Below are positions 1 to 34,947 of a DNA stretch of 64,000 nt, one piece after another. The notes beneath the pieces are model-generated. The model ran no database searches. It saw nothing but the letters and a program-made list of their open reading frames with translations, and was not told the origin of the DNA. Positions within the stretch are counted from its first letter, which is position 1, and every line of letters starts with the position of its first letter. The stretch comes from Crossaster papposus (Eukaryota; Echinodermata; Asteroidea; Velatida; Solasteridae): positions 3,844,001 to 3,908,000 of the forward strand of contig JBAIAA010000074.1 of NCBI GenBank assembly GCA_037893245.1, written 5' to 3'. Both the position numbers and the translations under genes were made by a program.

Positions 1-277
1 GTTTTAAACACTTCTCCGGTGTTACATGAAATGAAATTTGGACTCTAGTACCTTATCAATTTTGTTAGTGGTTAAACGTTCACAATGCATGCGCAATACT
101 TACCAGCGCGTCTGTATTTCATGACCCTAAATTCATAACGTATTAGCCACAGCTTAATCTGCTCAACTACACGCGACTTGTACTTGCACAACCGGTTGTT
201 TACATCGAATACGATGGTGTATGCAAATGCGACATCGCCTCGCCTCGCCTCGCCCCACTACATGTACTAATACTCAC

Positions 278-23710
<23,433 letters not shown>

Positions 23711-24770
23711 TATAGGCCAACTGTGGGCACAGTACAGATGAACTAACGAAAAACGGTTAATTTTTTTGATGAACCCACAAAAGTAATAAAGCAATGGAAA
23801 TAAATCTATTAGAAAAATACAAAATACAAAAGTAAAAATGTACTTCCTTGGCCGTCGATGAAATAATTACCCATCTGGCACAACTCCAAATCAACAAAGT
23901 GATTTGTACTGCGCACACAACAGTGAAATTCACAAAATGCCTTTTCAACAAATGAAAGTAGTTGACATTGTAGACATAACATAAGCTATTTAATTATCAT
24001 TTATTTGGACAGAATCAGTTTTGCATCCAAAAGTTAGCTTATAAAATAAAAAATAAAAAATTACACAAGTCAAAAGCAACACAGACATTTTTCTTTCCCA
24101 AGCCAATTTTGGGCCAATCTATCCATGTGCGAGATATGATGTTTTTCAATTTTGTATAAATTTTACATTGATCCATTTTACTGATTGCATATGGGACATG
24201 GTAACTTGTTCTGCAAATTGAGATTATTCACAATAAAAATACTCATTAGCTGAAAATTACTCCTTTTAAAAAATAAACCATGAATGGGTAAAGGAAAACA
24301 TTCTAAGATCAAAGTGACAACAATTCACAGACGGATGTCAACGTGAAAATGATGAGATTTTCTTTCACAAAAAGCTAGTGAAATGAATTTTGTTATATTA
24401 AGATTAACAAAATCACTACCAAAAGTGGGTATCTACAAGTTTCATTGAAAATTATCAGATTTGAAAACGCTTTGACAAATATTCCTGTTCGTGGATTTTC
24501 TATTTGTGTTTTTACTTTAAGGGATTCTTTTTACTTCAATATTTTATAGATACTTCATGAGTGAATGAATGAATAAACATAATCACTGATGTTGACAATT
24601 GCAAAAACTGAGAGTGATGTCACTAGTGCATAATACTAATTTGCTTATTAGGAAATTTTGGACTATAGTTTATCACATAGGGAAAACTATGCAAAAATAT
24701 ACCTTTCTATTTATTAAGCAAGCAAACGAGGTCACTATGAAAAGACCAATACCCTTCACTTGTGGTGCCA
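23711..24770. other. Intergenic, 5' of HSPA4
   Basis: AT-rich, no convincing ORF, repeat or RNA recognised. Confidence 0.5.
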
Positions 24771-24774
24771 GCTA

Positions 24775-25005
24775 ACATGGTTAATTTAAAGTTTGCTTAG
24801 CACAAAAATGTCTTGCTCAGTAAAAACAGGTAACCATCCAAAACCCGACGTGCTTTTAATGCTAAGCAAAAACCAACTGAATACCAGTCACAAACAATAA
24901 ACATCACATAAACATTTGGTTTGTAACCCTGTTTTTGCAAAGGAAGAATGTTCATGCTAAGCAAATGTTTGTGCTTACATATTTATGAAATTAACCCCAG
25001 ACAAC
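24775..25005. mobile_element. CTTAGCA-family MITE (diverged)
   Basis: Contains TTGCTTAGCACAAAAATGTC and ATGCTAAGCAAAAACCA, and ends TTATGAAATTAACCC. The same blocks occur at 38350-38558 and, as CAGGGCCCAATTTCAT-tipped copies, at 47733-48007. Confidence 0.65.
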
Positions 25006-25187
25006 ACTACTGTCAAATTAGAAGAAAAACAAAACAGAACCAAAAACCTGTACTGCATTTCCCCCATTTCATTTAAACATAAGACAGGTCTTTACAAAGT
25101 TTAGATTTTACAAGACATATTACAAGTTTTACATGAACTAGACAACGAAGAGAGCCCTGATGCCCCAAGCTTTTCAATGAAACCCGA

Positions 25188-25400
25188 ATGGCTGTGACTT
25201 ACTATCACTATTGCCCTAATGATAAAAGCAGCCAGAGCCACTTCCAATAAGACACAAGCCAAAGCCAATAATTCACACACAACCATAGCCAAGAAATATG
25301 CACACTGCGTCCTAATTATGGCTATAGCCTGTATTTACACATGACTAGATATGGAAGCAGCTAAGCTATAGCCATAGCCAAGTCATTTAAACACAGCCAT
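25188..25400. mobile_element. Motif-saturated inverted-repeat element (AGCCATAGCC word)
   Basis: ATGGCTGTG at the left pairs with CACAGCCAT at the right. Between them AGCCA, AAGCC and ATAGCC recur many times without a fixed period. Confidence 0.5.
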
Positions 25401-25747
25401 ACCTTCCAGCTTCTGCCTAGCTTTAGCCGTTGAAATAGCCTAGCCAGAAAGTAGTTATCCACATTTGGCCGGGACTCAGGGATCACCAACAATTTGTTTT
25501 TCTCATATCCACATATTCATTACAAAATGAATCACACCATGCTATTTACACAATCAATATTAAACAAAATGAAGGATTTTGTTTCCCTTGGATTGTTCAG
25601 TGATTTTTGGACATGCCCAGACGATCGGTAATAGGCATTCGTGCTACTGGGACGTAACCATAATGATTGTTAAAATGTTTAGATTCTGGTGTCCCATGGT
25701 TTCTAGCTCTACTGTGAGCCGCATACTGCACTCTGTAGGTAAAGCCA

Positions 25748-26162
25748 TGTGACCTGGCACCACAAAATGGGTGGAAAGTCGCGAAATTAAAAAGTTGACA
25801 TTATTATATTTCTAGAAAGAAGAAGTCCTCAGCTTTCAAATGATGTATTGTGTGTTGTTTTAGCTTATTCCTAGCTGCCGCTATACTCTTTTGAAATAGC
25901 TGAAGTCATGCTCCCTTGTTTTAAGAAAACGGAGTTCAAAGTCTGTGAACCGTGCCAACTATACTATCAATCAGTGCAATTCAGCCACAAGAAAACACAC
26001 CTTAGAGTTTTAATTGAGCTATAAAATTTTGGGATATGATAAAGAAGGGTTTTTTGTATGTAAACTCCAAAACGACCTCCCACTTGAAAAATTAACGTTT
26101 TCTGCCAATAACTCGTTTTGGCAATGTGCGACTTTCTGCTCATTTCGTGGTGCCAGGTCACA
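25748..26162. mobile_element. TGTGACC-family MITE
   Basis: Ends TGTGACCTGGCACCACAAAA and its inverse. Closely related to the copy at 44150-44542, sharing the subterminal GGTGGAAAGTCGC block. Confidence 0.85.
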
Positions 26163-26328
26163 TAATGGTACAATGTGAACAATTGCTAAGTTGATTAACT
26201 TGATTTCCTTGATAATGGGAAAGGCTTTATGAAATGATGATGTACACTAAACTGAATTGGGTGTGAGTTGCTGGAATAAACTCAGACACCAAACTCAAAT
26301 GGTCAAAGGTAATTTGCCTTTTCACATT

Positions 26329-26569
26329 TGTGACCCGATCAAGAGAAATGAGTCGCATGTCGCTATTGTCTTTTCGGCGTACAGGCCAAAACAACGTAAA
26401 GGTAGATTTTTTAGGAAATTGAGTATAATGTACTATTTACTCAATAAACTCTTCAATTATATATTCCCAAAGTATCTTAGCAGATTTTTGATGAGAAATA
26501 TATATTTTTGAGTGATTTTCAGCACCACCGGAAAACGACATGTGACTCCGTTCCCTTCATCGGGCCACA
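26329..26569. mobile_element. TGTGACC-family MITE (short)
   Basis: Left TGTGACCCGATCAAGAG, right CATCGGGCCACA, with subterminal AATGAGTCGCATGTCG and CGACATGTGACTC also paired. Confidence 0.65.
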
Positions 26570-26722
26570 GTTATTCTTTTTTCTTTGTTTCGAGAATTTT
26601 TTTCAGTTTGATATTTTCATTTTCCATCTTTTCCCCCTAAATGATACTACAAAATGAAATTAATGTTGTTGTGGCTGCTCAAATTTGGCTTCCATCCTCT
26701 AAATTTCTTTATTACATAAATA

Positions 26723-27023
26723 CACTGAACAAAAATATAAATGCCCACAAAAATATAAACGCCCCCAAAATGGTTATTTGGGTTGATTTGTAAACAACAT
26801 TTGTGTCCATCTCTGCCAGTGAGAAATTGCAGCGATTCCACCCACAACACAGATGTGGGTGGAATTACTGCATCACTGAGCAGTTCCTCACTGGCAGAGA
26901 TGGACCCAAATGTTGTTTACAAATCAAGACAAATAACCATTTTGGGGGCGTTTATATTTTTGGGGGCGTTTATATTTTTGGGGGCGTTTATATTTTTGGG
27001 GGCGTTTATATTTTTGTTTAGTG
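26723..27023. mobile_element. Hairpin MITE with amplified 18-bp terminal unit
   Basis: CACTGAACAAAAATATAAA at the left and its inverse ending TTTAGTG at the right, flanked by TA. The GGGGGCGTTTATATTTTT unit occurs once or twice at the left but four times in tandem at the right. Internal arms pair over about 100 bp around CATCTCTGCCAGTGA. Confidence 0.8.
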
Positions 27024-27708
27024 TAAATGAAGTTCTACAAAATTCATTGGGTTTTCATTTCAAAACCAAGGAAAACCCTCCCTTGTTGAAATCAAATTTC
27101 AAATACATGCACCAGCCAAATACATGCATCAGCAGCAAACTGTACAGCTATCTTGGTCTGGCTCCCTTAAGCGTCTTACTAAGGTGCATTGCAACACAAG
27201 ACAAGGCATCCAAGGTACCCGACTTACTTCTAACGTTATCCTACATTTTAGGCTCCTACACTATGCACTCAAGGAAAAGCCAAGATGACCGCACTGGGAT
27301 AAATGTTGAATGAAGACGAGAGCACAAAGCCAATCCTTGGCCAATTTTATTGCAACAGACCTTGCCTAATTTGTTCAGAAATATTTTAACAGCATTTTGT
27401 TTGAATGCCGGGTTGCTACAAGGTTATGAATTAAAGCTGTGATTTGGCCAAAAATCGTTATTGTCACTCTCAATCTTTCATTATGTGAAAAAGAGGCATT
27501 TGATACAAATATGTATTTGTTAGCATTTTTTTTCCCCAAACGTTTAGACACACATTTTATTTTAGATTTTGCATCGTTGGCCTTCCATAGGAAAGTCTAT
27601 ACAGCAACTGATGGTTCCGAACGAATACGAAATGTAAATCTCATGAAACTTCTTTAGGTTTCCCGATTTGGCTAAGAATTTGTTTTCTGTTTCAGCCAGT
27701 TTCTGTGC

Positions 27709-27966
27709 TTAACCAGTTCGCGCCGGAGGACGTATATACACGCAAAGTTTTCCCCAGATTCAAAACAGATGACGCATAAACACGTCACGAGCAAGGCCGG
27801 AAATGTCTGTCAGCAGCGAGCAAGCATCAGCAGCGAGCAAGGCTGGAAATGCGTGGGTGTGCTTCCCGGTACCATCGGCCTGAACCCGCTTCGGATCGCG
27901 TTTCGTTAAAAATAATTCCGCGCCACGGCTCGGTGATGTTAAAATAATCTCGGCCAGACTGGTTAA
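27709..27966. mobile_element. TTAACCAGTTCGC-family MITE
   Basis: TTAACCAGTTCGCGCCGGAG to GACTGGTTAA. Intergenic between HSPA4 and UBE2K. Confidence 0.85.
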
Positions 27967-28602
27967 CAGACCCGTAGCATTGGCAGAAATTTTTCCTTGC
28001 AAAATGTGCGCATACAAATCAGAGAAAATCAGTCGGCAGCCGGTCGCACGCCAACAACATACAAAGTGCAGTGGAACACCGCTAACCCAGAACACCATCG
28101 TTGGCTCCCGATTTTGGTGTACAAAAATACCGAACACTGTTGTTAGAAAAAAAGTCAACAGATTTAACAAAATCCAGCGTCCTTTGCCTCCGGCATTTGT
28201 GTCCGAACATATCAAACGTTGTTGTTGAAAATGTGTCAATATATTTGTGTAGAAATCCACTAGGTATATCGAATGCTATTTAGGCTGTTTTCAATTCCCG
28301 AACGTCAAACTATCGGTGCTTTATGTTAAAGATGGCACCTGATGGATTGCCGGCTGAAAATCACTATACCGACAAATCGATATACTGAACCAAATCTGTG
28401 GATCCTGTGATATTTGTTATAACGGAATTCCACTGTATGTTGTTTAGTTCTTTTGTTTTGTTACCATCTCAGAAAAAAACTAAAGAAATTTGTTACATGG
28501 GGCAACCGCAGACTTTAATCTTACCATCACCACCCTTCTCTTGCCTGGTATTTTTTGCTGTTAGCCTGAAATTTCTGAGTAAAATTTTTTGTGTTCTTGG
28601 CA

Positions 28603-28608
28603 TTTATT
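28603..28608 (-). terminator. Candidate UBE2K polyadenylation signal
   Basis: AATAAA on the minus strand (TTTATT on plus), about 77 bp after the UBE2K stop codon. A short 3' UTR would be unusual but possible; later signals also exist. Confidence 0.35.
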
Positions 28609-28684
28609 TTTGGAAGGAGTTTTGTGAACGAGGATGTATTTATACATATATATAGTTGATAGCATTACGGATAAATCGTTTGCA

Positions 28685-28756
28685 TCAACTCATTAGTTTT
28701 TCTACGGCCCTTCCAACATCCCAGTCTGTGGAGGAGAGTGCGTCTCTTGCGTCCGA
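28685..28756 (-). CDS. UBE2K: UBE2K exon 5 (stop codon)
   Basis: 72 bp, residues 177-199 then TGA at 28687-28685. It reads [20 protein letters not shown], the second half of the UBA domain. It has a TTGCAG acceptor. Confidence 0.94.
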   Translation of the reverse strand, partial: SDARDALSSTDWDVGRAVEKLMS

Positions 28757-31700
28757 CTGCAAACAAATACAAACAGAAAGTGTAATTAGGTTTTTTATTT
28801 GTATTGGTTTCTCTAGGGTTACATCTCATAAAAACTCAAGAAATAGGTGGATTCAGGACAACCCGTGCACAAACAGTACAGTAGAACATCGCAATAATGA
28901 TTACGATTTGGTGCAGACAAGATTGTTTATTATAGCAATTCTCGGCCAGGGTGAGTGAAAAACAAGATGGCAATGCCCATAGAGAAAAGTGCGCCCACTT
29001 TGGGAAGAAAGCTATTTGAAGTATGTCCTTTTTAGTGATAAATTGGACACGTTGGTATAACATAACGATGCATGTTCATGTAGTGCCCTTAACATATTCC
29101 AACAGAATTAGTCAAATTTAAGGGGTTTTCCTGGTTTTCAAATTAAAAAAATTATCCTTCATAATAACTTAGCAAATTGTTACTAGTACCCAGTCAATTT
29201 TGCTTGAAGAATTCAAGAAGTCAGTAAAGCCTGAAATACTTGCAGATGCTCACCTCATTGAAGCCCATCTCTGTTATTCTTTCTACCTTCTCATCAAACT
29301 CTCTACTGCTGCTCTTAGCTCCAGCGTAGGCGCAAGCCCAATGTCTGGCCGTTCTCTGATAGGCATTAGGATTCTCTTTGTACTGTCATCAAAGAGATAA
29401 TAGGCAAAGTACCATGAGAATAACCACATAGTTATGACCTTAGATAGTATGGCAAGTTATAACTGATGGGTTTGTGCCTTCATGATGCAAGTTTACAAGG
29501 GTCGAATTTGGCACATAGTCAGAGTATGTCACGAGAAAGATACTTGGCTATTGGGCCATCGAAGATTTGTCCTTTTAACCCTTTGCACTCAGCCCCGCGC
29601 TACATCTGACTTCGTGTCCCTTAAAAGCTCCTGGGGGTCCAAATATTTCCCAAAATATAGTCCTATTTGTAAGCTTTCCAATGATACATGTACATAATTA
29701 TATGGGATTTGTACACTGTAAATGAAATTTGTATACAAACTAGCAACACCTACAAAATCTTTGAAAACAGGCCTGAGTTTAAAGGGTTAAACAAATATAG
29801 GTAGAATAATAAGCAATGGCAGCCATTTTGAAAATTGCTTGTTATTCTACCTGTATTTCTTTAAAGGACAAATTGTTGATGGCCCTATAACTAAATATCT
29901 TGCTCATGAGATACTCTAACTGTGTGCCAAATGCCATGCTTGTATCATCAAGGGCACAATTCCCCCAAATATCTCCCATATCTGCTTTAAGAACATGGCC
30001 TGTCAGATGAATACATGTAGGTTCTGACTTACTGTCTTCAGATGCAGCCAACAATAAACATCCAATGTTCATAAGAATACAGCAGTTATAATAAGGTGTG
30101 TTTTATCCCCCCCCCCCAACAACAAAATAAACCAAGAAAAAAAACCCCAAAACAACAACCAAACTCCAAAATCAGTTCTATTATATGTATGTCACTTGTG
30201 GGCTTGCTATTACATTTTCAACTTCAAATACCATATTTTATTGGAAATCAACAACCACTTCGTGCTGGATGACGTATATAAACGCAAAGTTTTCCCCAGA
30301 TTCAAAACGGACGACGCATAAACACGTCACGAGCAAGGCCGGAAATGTCAGTCAACAGCGAGCAAGGCCGGAAATGCGTGGGTGTGCTTCCCGGTACCAT
30401 CGGCCTGAACCCGCCTCTGATTGAGTTTCAATAAAAATAATCTCGCGACTCGGCTCGGTGATGTTAAAATAATCCTGGTGCGAACTGGTTGATAAGGTGT
30501 GTTTTATGCCCTCCCCCAAACCCCACCCCCCCCCCAAAAAAAATATATATATATAAAACCAAGAAAACTCCAAATCAGTTCTATTATGTGTATGTCACTT
30601 GTGGGCTTGCTATTAAATGTTCAATTTCAAATACTATATTTTTGGGGAAATCAATATGTGACCCAGCACGAGTAAATGAGACACTTTGCGGCAAAAATAA
30701 AAATTGAGATTTTGATTTCATCATTTAAAGCTTGTTTAGCTTTAAATGATGAAATCAAAATCTCAAATTTTATTTTTGCCTCAAAGTGTCTCATTTACTC
30801 AGGTGGGTCACATATAACTACTGACTTTAACAAGAAAATACCAAAACACACCTTATATACAAGTAGCTGCACTTTAGAATAGGCCTGGGCGAGGAGTGGA
30901 TTATTCGGGTACTCATGAAAAAAACAACTTGCGAGTAGTCAAGAACTCGCTAGTAATTTAGCTGAACAATTTTCCACAATTTACAGAAACATTACAAACA
31001 TACATGTTATTACTGCAAAGATTTAAAAAAATTACAAAATAAAATTTTCATCTAACCCCCTCCCAAAAAAAAAATTAAAAAAATAAAATAATAAAATACC
31101 AAATGGTTCTAAACAAGGTCAACAGCCAACAGCCAGTGCAATTGATGATTTACATACAATCCATTATGCTTGATATAAACAAAACCCCTGCATAGAAGAT
31201 TTATAAACATGCATGACCTTTGTTTGACCCATATAAGTGGGCTTATTTATATGATTGAACTAACTGCCGTTGTACATATGGGTGTAAAGTTGTGCATGGG
31301 CAATGCTGACAATTTGTACATGTACAAGGGAAGTCCGAAATTTAAGCAGGTTTATATTCCAGCGAAGCTTGTGGTCAACGGGTCAAGAAAAAACAACTGT
31401 AATGTTGTGTTTGAAAGTCTGAAACAGATTTTAGTCTTGAATACAATTAATACATGGCAGATTTTAATTTAGTCTGTAATTAGCTCAAACAGCCCGAATC
31501 CTCTCATTTTAATAGGAATTTGAACAAAATCAAAGAAGTTAGGGTTTTAACAGAAAAACTTATTTATTTATTTTGATATTTAAGGTTTGATAAATAACAA
31601 GAATCGACAATTACACTAAAGTCACCATAAAGTACTCATGCAAATTTACATTGAATCTACACATCTACATGTGTGTGTCATACCAGTGGTTAATTAAATA

Positions 31701-34700
31701 TGCAAATGAGCATGGTTGAAGCTACAAGTGAAAACAATAGTCATTAAATGGCTGTACTCTCAAATGTATGAGTCATCTAGATGAGACTAGATGAGACTTG
31801 TGGATTGTGGTCTGAAGGCCAAATTATTATGTACTTGAAAATAGGCTGCAAGGTCACTGCTTACTAAGGGAATGTGGTTAAAGTGTGTCTAGAAGCAATC
31901 ATAATGTGTAGATCTGTGAAAACTGAGGTACATGTATGGGGCTGGGGTGGAGGCTGGGAAATAGGGGTGGGAGATAGGGGTGTGGGATGGGGGAAAGGGG
32001 TGTGTGGTGGGGAACAGGGGTGTGGGGTAAGGGAATAGGGGGTGTGAGGTAAGGGAATAGGGGTGGGGAGGGGAATAGGGGTGGGGAGGGGTGGGGAGGG
32101 GAATAGGGGTGGGGAAGGGAATAGGGGTGGGGAGGGGAATAGGGGTGGGGAGGGGAATAGGGGTGGGGAGGGGAATAGGGGTGGGGAGGGGAATAGGGGT
32201 GGGGAGGGGAATAGGGGTGGGGAGGGGAATAGGGGTGGGGTGAAGTTGGGGGTAGGGGGTGGGGTGAAGTTGGGGGTAGGGGGTGGGGTGAAGTTGGGGG
32301 TAGGGGTTGGGGGTAGGGGTGGGGGTTGGTTTGGGGTGAGGGTTGGGGATAGGGGTGGGGATGGGAAGAGTGGTAATAGAGGTGGTGGGAGTGGGGTTAA
32401 GAGTGTGAATAGGAATGGGGATAGGGGTAAGGACAGGGAAGGTCATACAAGAGAAATTGATGACCTGCTGGGGGGAGGGTGTCAGACTCCGGTTGGGAGG
32501 GGGAGTGGCTGGATGGGGTAGGGATGGAGGGTGCTAACCTGTTGTGCTACCACAGCATCCTGTGGATCATCTGGCTCTGGTAGTGACAGCAAGGCTTGGA
32601 CAGACAGTAGCACCGTACGTAGCGTCATGGCCGCCGCCCATTGATCCTTCAAGATATCTAAGCAGATGGCCCCCGTTACTGAACTGATGTTGGGATGCCA
32701 AATCTTGGTAGTGAAGCTCACCTTAGTTGGGAGGATAAACACTTTTTTTTTATAAGTTGCTTTGCGCAAAATTGTTTGTTTCAATCCATAAAGCCTAGGA
32801 ACCATTCTCAATTCTCCAAAACCCTCATATTACCAGTATGTAAATATTAGATTCATCCTCAATCTTTCAAAATCATCGGTTATTTCTTGCATTTGTTCAG
32901 TGGAAGGGTAACCACTGCCTCAATCCTCCAAAATCATCGGTTATTTCTTGCATTTGTTCAGTGGAGGGGTGACCATTGCCTCAATTCTCCAAAATCCTCA
33001 CTAACTCAATGCTATGGGTTGAGTCGGTGCCAATGACATTAGAAGCAATGTGGGTGGTATATTGAGCATAATGAAATGTTGCATGTCTGAACATAAAGAG
33101 TGCTGGGTAAAGCCTACGACTTTGACCCTTTGCATCCTCCAAAATGAACTGTCACTTTTTGCTATTCATTCGTAATCCTCAAAACCTGCAATGAGGAAGA
33201 TTAAGGCTTTTTGAAAATAAGGAGGTGTCTGTTTTTGTTTTTCCCCAAGATGGCAGATTTTTCCAAAATGGACTCCATTTTCTCAACTTTCTTGGCTGAT
33301 ACTTTTGTGATCCAAAGAGCAGTCACTCTTTCAATCAGAGACTTATCTTGCATAATTTTGATGGAAGCACACAAAAGACAAACAATATTACAAATGTACA
33401 ATTTAAACAAAAACAAAATGGGCGAAACTGAATGAGAAACTGGTTTAAAGTGACTGGGTTAATACCTGTGGAGGGTTGAAGGGATAGGTCTCAGGGATGA
33501 TGATCTTGAGATGGAATATCCCTCCTTCATACGGTGTGTCTTTAGGGCCTGGGATCTCACCGGTAAGAGATAAATAGGAATTATCCACCAGTTCGACAGA
33601 GACGTCATCTTTAATGAGCTGGAGAAAAAAAATTGTTTGAATTGTTTTTTGTTGGAATAAGAATTATAAGTATTATAAAACAAATTTTCTTTTAAATTTG
33701 AAGTTTGAATAGGCGAGTTATGATGCCAATCCGACATTAAAAAATAAATTAATTAATACAGCAAATATTGATATAACACAATAAATTGCCCCTGCTGTTG
33801 AGCCATCATGTGGTAGAGAGGTTAACACTACAGCACTGGCGTTCCTGGTTTTCTTAGGGGTTTTCTTTGCCAAAAAAAGCAAGAATATTGTTTTTGTTTT
33901 TAACCAAATCCTAAATTAATTGCAGATAATTTTTTTTTCTGATCATCAATATGGATTATTTTTTTAAGGGAAAATAAAATCTGAAACTGCATTTGGTCAG
34001 ATTCCCATCTCGTGAACACGGAGTCACAATGACAACAGAGGCATAAAACCAGATTTTTTTTTTAGGCCTTTAGTAAAAAAGTCCCAAACCAACAATATCA
34101 GATTTTAGCTTTATTATTATTTAGCTTATTATTTATTATATTAAAATTTCTAAAATGCAGGCGTCTAATAACATTGTTTCTTTTAACTTCTCTATGCTGT
34201 GGAAAAACATTGTTAAAAAAAATACAAATTCATGCCTAACGTTATTATTTGAGTAGCTTAAAAGTGGGCGTGGCGATGAAGTCAAAACGATGGGGCCTAA
34301 ATAAGGTCGTTATAGACCCACAAACGTGGCGTTGATATACATGTATACAACGCCACGGTATGTTACTCGGTAAAAACGGGCGAACAATTCACCTTTGCAT
34401 CTGCTAAGTTTTAAGAGCTGAAATTGCACCAGAATGTTAGGCACCCACTTACATTGTAAGTTTATCAGTTAACCGTCAATTGCCCGGTATCTGTAATTCC
34501 CCAGAAAAAAAGGAAATGTTGAACCCAAAACGACTTTAAAAAAAAAATGGCCCGTGTTGTTGTGCACTGGTTTTTGCACTGTTCCCAGACATAACTGTGT
34601 GTGGTTTTTACTTTAAAAAGTGCTTAACATTCTGCATTTCTGGTGCAATTTCAGCTCATAGAAGTTAGAACGTAGCAGATGCAATAGGAACATTTTCGTC

Positions 34701-34947
34701 AGTTTTAACCGTGTAACAGACCGTGGCATTGTAAATCAACGCCACGTTTGCAGCACTAAAACTAAAGTAAGAACGTCCAACTCCAAACTTCGAAGGCGAA
34801 GTGATGAAGGCGTTTCGGGTACGGGTGGCGTGTCACTGTCAATGAATGTAATTTGTAAACAATCTGTACAAAATAAAATCTCACCTCCGCATCTTGGTTT
34901 ACTTCTTTGAGTTCCCTCTTTATTCTTGAAGCTGCTATAGTAGCCAT
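28685..34947 (-). CDS. UBE2K: Ubiquitin-conjugating enzyme E2 K (E2-25K / Hip2)
   Basis: Five exons in transcript order: 34947-34885, 33618-33466, 32721-32539, 29382-29254, 28756-28685. They give 199 codons plus TGA, one residue shorter than human UBE2K. The E2 fold is complete: N-terminal helix [16 protein letters not shown], then [16 protein letters not shown], the HPN motif at residues 81-83 and the catalytic cysteine in [12 protein letters not shown] at residue 92, the same number as in human. A C-terminal UBA domain ([10 protein letters not shown]...[10 protein letters not shown]) completes the UBE2K architecture and excludes other E2 classes. UBE2K builds Lys48-linked ubiquitin chains in the cytosol and nucleus. 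The gene is divergent from PRPS with 567 bp between start codons. Intron 3 (about 3.2 kb) holds a G/C-strand-biased minisatellite 120 bp past exon 3. Confidence 0.97.
29254..29382 (-). CDS. UBE2K: UBE2K exon 4
   Basis: 129 bp, residues 134-176, reading [20 protein letters not shown] then a linker and the first UBA helix ending EMGFNE. It has a GACAG acceptor and GTGAGC donor. Confidence 0.95.
29508..29937. mobile_element. Nested elements: outer inverted repeat with inner TTAACCC element
   Basis: Outer arms: TTTGGCACATAGTCAGAG at the left and its inverse (ACTGTGTGCCAAAT) at the right. Inside, 29575-29790 is flanked by TTAA, starting TTAACCCTTTGCACTCAG and ending GAGTTTAAAGGGTTAA. A small hairpin (AGCAATGGCAGCCATTTTG) lies just to its right. 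Confidence 0.65.
30088..30656. repeat. Direct duplication flanking a TTAACCAGTTCGC-family MITE
   Basis: 30088-30248 and 30491-30655 share AAGGTGTGTTTTAT, a C-rich run, CCAATCAGTTCTATTAT-like sequence and GTCACTTGTGGGCTTGCTAT. The MITE (30249-30490) sits between the copies. Confidence 0.7.
30657..30812. mobile_element. 156-bp near-perfect hairpin, TGTGACC family
   Basis: TGTGACCCAGCACGAGTAAA pairs with the right end GGGTCACA, flanked by TA. The arms are almost perfectly complementary down to the centre GCTTGTTTAGC. Confidence 0.85.
31925..32420. repeat. G-rich minisatellite in UBE2K intron 3
   Basis: About ten copies of the 18-bp unit GGGGTGGGGAGGGGAATA, then three of GGGGTGGGGTGAAGTTGGGG type, then degenerate G-rich sequence. 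The long reading frames on both strands are simply products of the repeat. The UBE2K transcript carries the C-rich strand. Confidence 0.9.
32539..32721 (-). CDS. UBE2K: UBE2K exon 3 (catalytic)
   Basis: 183 bp, residues 73-133. It holds [19 protein letters not shown] with active-site Cys92, then [13 protein letters not shown]. It has an ACTAAG acceptor and GTTAGC donor. The intronic minisatellite begins about 120 bp downstream in transcript direction. Confidence 0.97.
33466..33618 (-). CDS. UBE2K: UBE2K exon 2
   Basis: 153 bp, residues 22-72. It holds [17 protein letters not shown] and [13 protein letters not shown], the E2 beta sheet and PxxYPxxPP motif. It has a TCCAG acceptor and GTATTA donor. 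Confidence 0.96.
33619..34884. other. UBE2K intron 1
   Basis: Mostly AT-rich single-copy-looking sequence. Weak inverted similarity exists between about 34310-34450 and 34560-34745 (CAACGCCACG, GCATCTGCTA words), suggesting an old inverted-repeat element. No gene seen. Confidence 0.4.
34885..34947 (-). CDS. UBE2K: UBE2K exon 1 (start codon)
   Basis: 63 bp, 21 codons, [20 protein letters not shown] then Glu, followed by GTGAGA. The start aligns with MANIAVQRIKREFKEV of vertebrate UBE2K, which fixes this ATG against longer upstream reading frames. Confidence 0.95.

Noticed and set aside
26783..27313. 176-codon plus-strand reading frame
   Set aside because: It runs through a MITE and its tandem GAFIFL-encoding 18-bp unit; nothing protein-like outside.
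27760..28260. 166-codon minus-strand reading frame
   Set aside because: Half lies in a TTAACCAGTTCGC MITE and no family is recognisable.
31889..32521. Long overlapping reading frames on both strands (185 and 152 codons)
   Set aside because: They translate an 18-bp minisatellite into Pro/Thr or Gly/Arg repeats; no unique sequence, splice or start context.
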